From Tethya wilhelma (Eukaryota > Porifera > Demospongiae > Tethyida > Tethyidae), in the NCBI GenBank assembly GCA_964030475.1, contig CAXIPT010000002.1:1748519-1812518 (forward strand): a stretch of DNA of 64,000 nucleotides, written 5' to 3'. Of the stretch, positions 54,735 to 64,000 are shown one piece after another. Position 1 is the stretch's first letter. Every line of letters begins with the position of its first letter. The position numbers and the translations under genes are program-made. The notes below the pieces were generated by a model. It had not been told where the DNA came from and did no database searches. It saw only the letters and a list, made by a program, of their open reading frames with translations.

Positions 54735-57700
54735 CTATTTATCTGGAATAAACTTTCTCTTCCTCTTCAACAGAGGAGTATGACCCTGAATATGACAGGA
54801 ATCACACATAGGGTACTGGCCCTCTGTGACAGTGTCACACAAACAAGCACAATGAGTACAGACCAACTGGAACCTCTCATTAGAGTAGTAAGGTATCTCC
54901 ACAGGATCAATGCACCTTATGTTCTCTCTGATGTATAAACGGTCAAATAGTGTGCGAACATCAGGTGTTAAATTTGCTGCTTCAACTTCTAGTCCCCTCA
55001 ATGAGCTGCCACATGTGTAGAGGACATGCTCCATAGTGCGTGAGAAAACAGATACATCACAATGGGTGAGTTTGTATTGAGCATACACCACTCTTGGCTT
55101 AAGGCATTCTGAGCACATCACACACTCACGGGCAGTTTGTGCATTCACAGCGAAAGGAATTCCGTGCCCTTTTTTTGTTGAGTCCTTCAGGGAGGGACGT
55201 TCACGTTGTTGTGAGAGTGCCATAAAGGGTGTTAAAGGGCTTGTAATGCTGCTCATTTTCTTGCATAGGATCAGGCAAGTGATGGAGGGAGGCAAAAATT
55301 TCTGCAGAGAGACGATGTGGTTTGCAAATATGGCAGTCGGACTTACCACACTTCTTAACACCGAAAACATACTTTCGTTGGTGACAGCAATGCTCCATAA
55401 ACTCTTTCAGTTTAGGCAGCTTTTTCACACACTCCTTTGCTTTGACATCTCTCGTCACTTGTGGGTCAACATCTTCTAATGATCCAAAAAACGCATCCAT
55501 TTCATGTGCACTTGCAGAACTATAGCCGAGCAGCGGTTTCTCTTTGAGGCTGAGACGAGCAAATATTGAGTGAATCAATATCTTGACTGGCTCTATGGAA
55601 TCCGCAAGTGCTTCTGCTAATCTTGGTGTCTTCTCTACTGCTTCTGCAATGGAATTACAACTCTTGATGGCACTTTCACAAGATTCAGCCATTCTTCCCC
55701 TCATTAGGCCAACAGCCTGAAGGCCCAAATTTAAAATACAGTTCACTCTCTCACATGGGTTCTTGGTAGGGAGCAGTTCATACGGCTTCTATCATATCCA
55801 AATCATGATGTAAAAACAGTGCGATGAGAGCTAGCTGTACACTAAGAAATGTGTTGTTATGGTCTGGGCCACCATCTGTGTACAAAAGAACAATTGGCTT
55901 GTCAATCTGCTGTTCCATCATGAGTTTGCTCAATTCAGTGCAGTGACGAAGAGGACTCGATGATTCCAATGTGGCATCTTTGATACCTACAAAAACTTGG
56001 CCTCTATAAAATGATTCATCGATTGACTCAGGAATATCGCACAGAACTGTGACACTTGGAATGATGGCAAACTTTGTAAAATCGTGGTCTGCAACAGCAA
56101 ATTTCTTTCCATTTGTAGACACAACAACTTGTTTGCCCCTCTCCACTGCAGCAACAGGGTAACCTGGCTCTCCAACTTTGCAACGATGCTTATCGTCTAA
56201 GAAAAATAAAGAACAGTTGTCCCGGTACTGAACAGCAAACTCTCTCAAATACCGGAATAGGGCAGCACAATAATGCGAATCAACATGCTCTTTGCGAAGC
56301 TGGCGAGACTGTACCATAAACTTGACATCAAGTTTCCCTGTGTACTGTAAGGCACTCTTGTTAGTTGGGTTTTTTGGCCAAAATTGCAATCGCAACCATT
56401 GCTTGCTAGGGATTGGGGTTCCTTCAGGACACTGCTTTGAGACTTGATCCAATAAATCTCTCACAGATATGGCCTTAGCTAGATGGGTATGTTCTCCATG
56501 TCTTCTGTCATCTACAGCTGTTTGAACCACTTCCTCTAGATATTTCTTGCATTCCTCCCAAAACTTCTCATATTTAGAAGGATGGCCAGGATTGTGATGG
56601 CATAAATCATCCACAATGCTAGGATCTTGTGTATCCATAATAAGCTCATCAACAACAGATTGATCCAAGTTTTCACTGCTAGACATATCTCCTGCACATG
56701 TGTGTGTGTGTGTGTGTGGTTTATCTTAAATGTTCAAAGTGTAGTAGCATTGTTTACACAAGGGAGGTGCATTACTACTAATTAAATCTGTGCTGTGTGT
56801 TTGAGGTTACCTGTTAGAGACTTGTACATTCCTCTCAAAGCTGCAGTTTTCCCAAACCTAAACAAGCTAATCTTGTTGAAGAACTCTTTTCTCATGGCTC
56901 TTGTGTGATAGATAGGCAAGCTTGGTTGTATTTTCCTAATACATTCAGCATTCTTTTCTGTCAGCACTTCAGAAGTGGCTTGGGAAGAAACTCTCCAGAT
57001 GAAGTGTATGCTCCCAAGGCTGTTGCCAGTAGTGTATGTGTAAATGACTACACTTGAGGTTAAGCATTGTCCACTTCTAAGGTTGTCAATATACAGCCGA
57101 CGTGTTCTGTATTTATATAGGAGTATATGTATCAGTCTGTGTATGTGAATCACAGAAAAAAGCAGGAGGAGCAGAGAGAGAGAGAGAGAGAGGGATGCTT
57201 ACCTTGGATCTGCAGGGGCAAAGTTGTTTAAGAGTACGGGTGTAAATGTGTCTGTGGCATCCAGATGCTCTTGAAGAGACTTGTACCTGGCAACAAAGGT
57301 AGGTTTGATCCAGACTGCACTCTTGACAAGGGTACAACTCTCTGCAGTGGTTTGGGAGTGAACTGGGAATGATAGCTGGTGATTGTGCTGCATAGTGGAG
57401 TTCTTTTCTATCAAATAGGAAGCATATTTCGAGAGGGATTCTGCCAAGCGACATACTGCTGGTCTCAGGGATTTCCAAGTGGCTGAGCCAATCCATGGCT
57501 GCAACAGGAAGTTGTTCAAAATTCCAGAGTGGGTATCCAAAATGGTGGCACTCATGTTTCCTGCCTCTCGCTTCCTATGCTTGCTCTTCTCTGGCTCATT
57601 GTACCCTACAAACTGGGAGAACTCCTGAGGTACTGGGCAGGCCCGGCTTTGCAGTGGTTCGTGATGTCCATCGATGTACCATAGGGTGTCACATGGGGCA

Positions 57701-58348
57701 GCTACGAAGTTAGCACCAGCTGAGTTGACAATATCTCGCTTCCAACCAAGATTGTTTGTCTGCAGCCATGAGACAATGTCCTTCTTCAATGCCAACTTCT
57801 TGTTGCGGGCCACAGCCTCGTCAGAAGGTGGAGGTGGCAGGCAGAGTGGCCTTGATGCGGCCATGAGAACCTACAGACAACAATTGTCATGAGTAATTCA
57901 TAATCTTGAGCATATTTAATATAAAATACCAGAGGTACACTAGTGACACATATATGTAGCAGCCCCTCTAGCCTTAGCACATACCTCGAAAGCATTTCCT
58001 CTGGAAATCACAAAGGTTGCTGGCTGCTGCTCCTCGAGCGAGAGGAAAAACTTGATATACAAACCAAACAGCGCCACGGCGTCAGACACTTTGACAGTGA
58101 GAGGGATGCCTTGAAAATCAGAGCCTTTTTGATTTTTGCCAATTTCAGCTCGAACAGGAGCATTGTTGTCGTTAGGCAACAATATGAACGGATCCAAGGC
58201 ATCATAGGTATGCTCGCACACACGCTCAAAACAGAGTACACAAATCAATCCTGCTAGCATCCTCCTCAGGGATTTGTACTACCCTCCATTCTCGAGCAAC
58301 TTGATACTTGGCAGAGTATTGTCTAACGATCTTTGTGGAAACTAGCAT
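54735..58348 (-). pseudogene. DDE-superfamily transposase-like gene, four exons, ~1,100 residues, disrupted
   Basis: Minus strand. Exon 1 58,348-57,985; exon 2 57,870-57,203; exon 3 57,106-56,811; exon 4 56,691-54,735. Introns are GT-AG and phases agree (0, 2, 1). Exon 4 begins DMSSSENLDQ and holds an Asp pair in FFLDDKHRCKVGEPG, then about 110 residues later LLYTDGGPDHNN, then about 45 residues later PCERVN: a plausible D-D-E triad. Cys-rich parts follow (KCGKSDCHICKPH, CVMCSEC, a CTHCACL...MCDSC pair), suggesting zinc binding. The C-terminus is basic (KRKRKFIPDK). Lesions: one extra T in the T-run 58,228-58,231, TGA at 55,780-55,778, and frameshifts near 55,760 and 55,210. It resembles an uncharacterised family in sponge and cnidarian predictions by memory; no named superfamily is assigned. 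Confidence 0.65.
57175..57193. repeat. (GA)n microsatellite in intron 2 of the DDE gene
   Basis: An uninterrupted GA run lies just downstream of the exon 2 donor (on the minus strand, CT repeats). A (GT)n run at 56,699-56,718 lies directly upstream of exon 4's acceptor. Confidence 0.9.
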
Positions 58349-58567
58349 TTTCTGCACATCAGCTGAACTATGGCTGAACAACCAGTGTCAACGAGGACTG
58401 GTGTCAACCACTTCAGGGAAAAATGGCGGGAACACTAGGTTATGTCACGTGAGAATAATAGAATGATCATGTGATTTAATAACTTAATGAGAAAAATAGT
58501 TATTGATCAGTGGACAAAATCAGATGCGGGCATGCCTGAGAAACTATGAATTAACTTTGTATGGCCT

Positions 58568-60403
58568 AATGCTTGGAGAGAGTCGTATAGAGGGACATCA
58601 TGACAACATTCAACTATTTCAGCTGCTTGTCCATTGACTTCACCAAGTTCACGCCCAAGAAAAGACATTAATATTTTGATCTTAAAACATTTAAACTTGT
58701 ACTCTCCTGGTAGTATTTGCGTTGAAGAAACTGCGCCTCTAAGCCAAGATGCAAAGAGACCCTCGTTGACTGTGGGTAAGTCATTTACCACACTTCATAC
58801 ATTGCCCATTGCTTGCTCCCAGAGTGCCGTTACACTTGAAATAATAGCATCCACAGAATCTGAATTTGTGATCATTGTGAATTTTCATCGAAATGTTCAG
58901 TTTCTTCCATGTTGGGTAGAAATGGAATTGGATGTTGTTGAAGCTTCAAGATACAACTATTCTCTGTATTTTCTGTAGACATAATTTGATGATATATAAT
59001 ATTATGATGATATATAATATTATGATCGAAAGGACTCAAAGTTGGTGTAAACTGCTGGACAGAAGTTCAAACCGCATGATATAGATAATGTAGAATCGAA
59101 CATCATCATCCATGTGGTGCATCATAGCTGTAAAAGTTTCTACCACGAAAATTGGTTGCACAACGAGCTCATGATCAGATCAATTTCCAGAGAGGCAACA
59201 TTTCTCTAAATAATGCTCACTGTACAGAAGAACTTCATTCAAATCTGTGCTTGCTCAGTTCGAACCCGAGTCAGTCAAGTCTTGGCCAGAAAGTAATTGG
59301 ATCCCAAGAAAATGGTTGCTGTTTTGTTTCTGCATAGTACTTTGCTGGAGGTTTAACAAAAAGGTACCTCGAGCTCGTAGAAGCAAGCAAACTCAAGTAG
59401 AAACTGTAATAATGTTATCTGTATCCATTATTTTTGCCATTATTATTTATAGCTATACCATAAAATGTCATGCTTATTATTGTTCTTTTTGTACAATAAT
59501 TATGATGTACTGCTGAATTATGCTTTCTGCAAAAGTTGCAAACATGGATGCTAAAAGTTAAAAAATCGAAAAGGTAGTGTTGTAGTGAACGTCACTATAA
59601 AAAAGGTATACTATTTGTGGCGACATTTTACTCCTTTTTTAGTTTTTACTGTGCTGATATCGCTAACTGTAGGCTGGCGGTCTTCTGATCACAATTAAAT
59701 ATGCATGATTATATGCATAGCATCATGCACTTAGTCAATAAACACAAATAATACATTCAAATGCTTATATAAATCACGTCTAAAGCTTGTCAAGGTATGC
59801 CTTTGGTGCCAAAAAATGTTTTGCACATGCGCATCCCGTATTACTCTAAAACAGCCGATTACTACAAAGTTTTTGCACTAAGTGGTTGGTTTTCCAAAAT
59901 TTACATATGCTTCACTGTGTGTTGAGTCTAACTTAATTGTTGTGACATAGTGACCAAAGCATAGAACTACTTCTTAAACTAGCAGAGATTCATCAGTGGC
60001 ATCAACAGAGGTCTTACTTTTGCAAACAAAGCACTACATGCATGTTCTGGGCATCTTCTTATGATATGTTTGTGGCAATTTGTTGCACATTCATGATTTC
60101 CTATGACAGCAGTAGTGAGTACTGAACCTTTTTGCTCATAACAACAGAACCATCTAAGGTGGGCAACAATTGGAAAATTACAATATCTACTCATTATTTT
60201 TTGACAAAAAGTGTTACTAAATGCTTCCTATAATTCAGCAAAATCTACTTACCTTTACCTTTTCACTCTTAGTAAATAATGTTGCCAACTTGTGTTGAAG
60301 AATTGGTCAGTAAATAGGAAAATCACTGTAGCTTCAAATCAGAATTCGAGGGACCTTAATTAGGGGTAGGTTAACCTGTCCTGACAAGTTTGATTGCTCA
60401 AGA
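58568..60403. other. No confirmed gene; two weak open frames
   Basis: A plus frame at 58,634-58,978 and a Cys-rich minus frame at 59,979-60,194 (RYCNFPI, FCCYEQ, HECATNCHKH, CPEHACS) are open. The second has enough Cys/His to be a zinc-binding exon, but without splice context or a known family I leave both uncalled. Confidence 0.25.
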
Positions 60404-60560
60404 ATCAGTTTCTGAAAGTGAATAATAGTCTCTGAAACAAATTTGGAGAAGAATAAGAAGATGGAGAACATTGGAGGTTTGGCTTTGTTACTTTAGTGAT
60501 GGTTTTAGGCTATGTTTTTTGGGATCATTAGAGAGAGAAAGAGTAGCTTTTACAGTTATT
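60404..60560 (+). mobile_element. Dispersed repeat family B, copy 4 (partial)
   Basis: AAGAATCAGTTTCTGAAAGT, GAGAAGAATAAGAAGATGGA, TGGAGGTTTGGC and GGTTTTAGGCTATGTTTTTT match the family core; the 3' end is shortened. Confidence 0.65.
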
Positions 60561-63149
60561 AGCGTGAGTGGTACCGCTCTAAATGTGCTTTCATTATAGA
60601 GCGTGACTAGCCATCACTTTTAACAAAGGATCGACAAAAAGTTTCCAGGATTGTCTGGTTGATCAAGTTTTCCTCTAAGTTGGCCAAAACAAGTACAATT
60701 TAATAGGAGAAATTTCTCAGAAAATTAACATTCTCATTTGGTTGTTCAATTAAATGCTGGAAAGCTAAGGTATCCTCAACTGGTGTCCAGAGGGTTATTT
60801 TGTATTGAAATAAGTGAAGAATCAATACAGAGAAAGTGGTCACAAATCAGGAGGGTTCACTAAGAGGGATTCTTTTCAGATCACCTTGTTATCTAAGTGT
60901 TCAGTAATCAAGTGTATGTGATGTGTAGGGAGGAGTGGTTCAAGGTGTTTGGTCAAACCACCTAAGTTTCTTGTTACCACGTGATTAGGCTCTAGCTAGT
61001 TGAAATAGAGCTGTGTCAAAAGAAAGCTTGGCTTTGAGCTACATCATAATGGGACTCTGAGTATAACAAAGTACTTCAAAGTTTTGTCAAGACTCTGTTT
61101 TGTTTAGTTGATGCAAGTGATGAAATTTCCCTCTCCAACATTTCTTGATACTGTGTCTGTTCTTACTGAATGCATATGAGGGCATTTTTGATGATTTTGT
61201 TGGGCGTGTGACTGGATGTACGGATAGTTACTTGATTGAAAAATCATCCTCACCTTTGGTATTCACTGAGCTCAAAGGCACAGTTCTGTACACAATAAGT
61301 GCATGGGTTATAGTTGTACCGTCCAAACGTTTTACAATGAGTCATCTTCTTGGGCTTGTATAAACAACTGCTTGCAGAGCATTCCATAGTTGATGAGAAA
61401 CCTGTACTTAGCCACGGCTAATAGCTAGAATGGTCCTCACAATAATCTTGATATTCGATAAATATAGCACAATGCCACAAATGCATTTACAATCATGGTT
61501 GTACTACGTACAATAATGATTTTCAAGGGTGTATTGACAAATCTTTGGATTTCTACCATATAGCCGGCCAGGATACAACCCATACCCTATCATAGTACAA
61601 CTGACTTGTACCATGATACATGTTCATAACGTATGTCCATCCTAAGTCGTACATTCATGTTTTTACGTGTCGAAGTCCAATATTTTGGCCACCGTGTATA
61701 TCTTGGCCACTGTGTATACATATAATTTATATATATTCTGTACATGTACTATGCTCATGCAAATGACCTACATGAACTTGTTGTTACTGCAAGTTGTTTC
61801 AGTGGCAAGTTGGATATGTAGCCATAGTTAGTTGAAGAGCAATACTCTTTCCCATCCAATATGCCCTATTAGCATGATCTGTAGGATCTTCAGCTTCACT
61901 CAGAAGAACTTGCTGGTACCTACAATTTTTTTTCAGGAAATACTATACATCGTCAGTTTTTGTTTGACATCCAGGCAGGCTCCCTTTTGTGTTTTTAACA
62001 ATGTTTTACTCTTGCTCACACTCAGTATGATCAAGGGTACATGACTGCAAGAGCAGTATTGTGATCTACATTGGCTATGATATGGATACAGAAGCTTCTT
62101 TATTTTGGTGTATTTTAGCAATATTTGATGATCTGTCACTTTCAGGCAGGGTACACCTTTTTTGTGTTTCCAGCAATTTTTTTCCAAACTACTTGCACAC
62201 ACTCAGAAATCGGTATTAGGTGTACATCCATGCTCTTTCTGTGCTTCTATATAGCAATCTTTTTTTCTCGAACTACATGCACATGTAATCAAAATGATGC
62301 AGAAGACATGACTAGCAAATTTGAGCATACAGTAGTCAGGTTAATCACTTATTATGATATGTGAACTCCCTGTAACTTATAAATTCTAGTATGAAATAAG
62401 TCAATGATATCTTAACATCCCATAAAATGTACACACATGTAGACATACAGCTGACGTAAATTCTTAAGACAAACATTAAGCATGCAATGAAATGTAAAAT
62501 TAAAGATGGATACATGAGTAAAATGTGGTTACATAAAATGATGGGAATATACATACACTGGCCTATTTTGTACATGTATGACATTGATGAAGAGCTGCGT
62601 CAATATTCTGAAGTTGTTTCTTCTATGTAATTTCATAAGAGTGTAAGTGATGCGCATAGTTAGCTGGTTATTGTTTGTAAAGTCTGTGTTACTTGGCTTC
62701 TTTGTGCAAACCACTGCTTCTTGGTAGATTGTCCTTCCCAGTTTGAACAGAGATACAATAGATAAAGTCATGATTTTCTACTAGAGTAGAAATTTAATGG
62801 CTACCTTCCAGAGTAAGTATACAAATTTTGTATGATGGTTCTTGACAGCTTGATTTGGTATGTCTGAGCTACATGTACTCAGTGATTCAAATGTGGATAA
62901 TCATACAATTTAAAATATATATATATGCATTGGCATGATTTCAGTAACATTCACTAGCTCTCATGTTTGTTATCAATATTTAATCTGGCATGTATGCTTG
63001 TTGGAGAGACGTCCCACCTTGTACAATGAATTAGTCAGAGCTAATCTGACCTGAGCTATGTCTCTGTACTACCTACTTTTAATGCAAAAATGATGGGGCA
63101 GCCATAGGCTCACCACTATCACCTATAGTTTCCCACCTATTCATGGAAT
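60561..63149. other. No recognised feature
   Basis: About 2.6 kb of AT-rich sequence. Plus frames at 61,145-61,363, 61,832-62,044 and 62,125-62,364 lack motifs. The words ATGATCTGT...TTTTTTTCAG/CAG and CAGGCAGG...CCTTTT...GTGTTT recur at 61,870-62,010 and 62,125-62,190, a weak local duplication. Confidence 0.3.
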
Positions 63150-63513
63150 CACTTGAGGAAGAAGACCCAAACCTCTGTATATTCTTGTCTCTGGCTTCCT
63201 TGAAGTTGCTCTCAAAACATAACGTGAGCTCCATTATCACAGCTGTTTTGGCCTAAGTGACATAGGCCACTAAGTCTGGTCTCAGATCAATGTGAGTAAG
63301 ACTGGGGGGGGGAACTGTTGTCCTCTGACAGGTCAGCAATGACTGACATTTCAGTGGGAACGTGCTTCTTGTAATCAGGACATCATCATGTCTAGTGTTG
63401 TACCTGCATAGATCCAGTGCAACTTGGCCATTGTATAGGATATGGTACAGTGTTTCCCTCTTGCCCAAAGTTTGCAGAGATGGATTTTCCTGAGGCACCT
63501 GGCTCTGTGGCAA
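63150..63513 (-). pseudogene. LINE C-terminal fragment with restriction-like endonuclease
   Basis: The minus-strand frame reads GKRETLYHILYNGQVAL, then RYNTRHDDVL, then IDLRPDLVAY. After an in-frame TAG (63,255-63,253) it reads AVIMELTLCFESNFKEA. This order (His-Ile-Leu finger region, Arg-His-Asp, Pro-Asp...Glu-Leu-Thr) is that of the PD-(D/E)XK endonuclease at the end of R2/NeSL/CRE-type LINEs. The cysteines expected around the His-Ile-Leu finger are replaced and the reverse transcriptase is not visible, so this is a 5'-truncated, decayed copy. It is a different LINE class from the one at 20.2 kb. Confidence 0.6.
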
Positions 63514-63689
63514 AGGCCTCTCTTGCTCTGGTGTATGAGTGAAACTTCACTCGCTGTTTGTCTTTCTTCTGGTTCAGCCTCATCCGAACAGTGTGGTTGA
63601 CGGTACTGTCTTGAGATGTTATCAGTAGCTTGCTTTGCCCACTGGTAGCTATTGGTAGAGGGAGGATGAAAGGGAGAGGTTGAGACCTC

Positions 63690-63823
63690 CATACTCAAGT
63701 GGTAGAAAAAGTCTGGCTGGGTCTTCTCTCTCTCTCTCTCTCTCTTACATACTCACTCTCTCTCTGACTCAACTCTCTCTCTCTCACACTCACTCACTCA
63801 CTCACACACACTCTCTGATCGAC

Positions 63824-63861
<38 letters not shown>
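63690..63861. repeat. (CT)n/(CTCA)n microsatellite
   Basis: Long CT runs broken by ACTCACTCACTC-type stretches. The 69-codon plus frame across it is an artefact. Confidence 0.9.
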
Positions 63862-63863
<2 letters not shown>

Positions 63864-64000
63864 TTTCAGATTTTGTGCTCATGCTCTAGCGATGAAGGTG
63901 ATTTGCAGTTAATTTCTCAAAATTCTACTACTTAAACATGCATTAAAATGGCCTATTTAAATCTTCATTTTCAAATTCTATTGGCTAAGCAAGGTTTCCT

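Larger units (their letters stand above)
54507..58567 (-). mobile_element. Candidate 4.06-kb DNA transposon bounded by 34-bp inverted repeats
   Basis: 54,507-54,540 (AGGCCATACAAAGTTAATTC and on to TTTCTCAGGC) is the perfect reverse complement of 58,534-58,567. Between them lies one four-exon gene on the minus strand, leaving about 190 bp on each side. Similarity stops at both inner and outer edges, as for short TIRs. No clear direct target repeat is visible; the palindromic GGCC at each outer edge could hide one. The assignment as a transposon rests on the inverted repeat plus the DDE-like gene content. Confidence 0.6.

Noticed and set aside
55246..55479. Plus-strand ORFs opposite the DDE gene (also 57,495-57,892 and 57,943-58,257)
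   Set aside because: Shadows of the minus-strand exons, which have consistent splice sites and motifs.
63680..63889. Leu/Ser-rich 69-residue ORF
   Set aside because: Encoded by the CT microsatellite.

Overview
The window reads as gene-poor, transposon-saturated nuclear DNA of an early-branching animal. A demosponge of the Amphimedon type is the best guess. Directly seen are AT-rich sequence, many short dispersed foldback repeats, and coding exons joined by very short GT-AG introns (62 and 74 nt in one gene, about 90-120 nt in another). The species guess is inference from overall style and from recalled resemblance of several protein fragments to sponge and cnidarian predictions; no search was run. 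There are no bacterial operons, ribosome binding sites, CRISPR arrays or recognisable rRNA/tRNA genes.

Layout. Positions 1-14,200 are mostly non-coding and carry miniature inverted-repeat elements, a duplicated 260-bp block, a 640-bp TA-flanked element and a few candidate exons on the minus strand. Positions 14,500-25,800 are bracketed by two inverted arms of about 1 kb. Between them lie a nested set: a decayed helix-turn-helix transposase fragment split by an 880-bp TA-flanked element, a truncated LINE reverse transcriptase, and a GC-richer ORF resembling the core-binding half of a tyrosine recombinase. Positions 27,700-30,500 hold a candidate spliced minus-strand gene of unknown function with a second copy of the TA-flanked element between its exons.

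Positions 35,818-37,177 hold a three-exon Mutator-like transposase gene broken by two in-frame stops. Positions 38,260-40,800 hold a palindrome-rich tandem array, a miniature element, a fragment of a HECT-type ubiquitin-ligase C lobe, and a 26-bp minisatellite. At 42,689-43,622 a minus-strand coding exon is interrupted by a 589-bp PIF/Harbinger-like miniature element. Removing the element together with one TTA target copy restores the frame.

Positions 44,600-51,600 contain two direct copies of a decayed hAT-like transposase region. A long intact hAT ORF (641 codons) lies between them; the second copy preserves the empty target site. Positions 54,507-58,567 hold the most interesting object: a four-exon minus-strand gene for a large protein of about 1,100 residues with a DDE-like acidic triad and cysteine-rich segments. 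It is enclosed by a perfect 34-bp inverted repeat. Exon phases agree exactly, but the gene has one stop and three frameshifts. The last 5 kb have a decayed restriction-like-endonuclease LINE tail and a CT microsatellite.

No gene set here forms a cooperating pathway. The genes relate to one another mainly as transposons that inserted into, duplicated and truncated each other, with a minority of possible host exons. Single N bases at 8,955, 10,950, 13,287, 15,535 and 16,974 probably mark contig joins, so long-range order across 8.9-17 kb should be treated with care.
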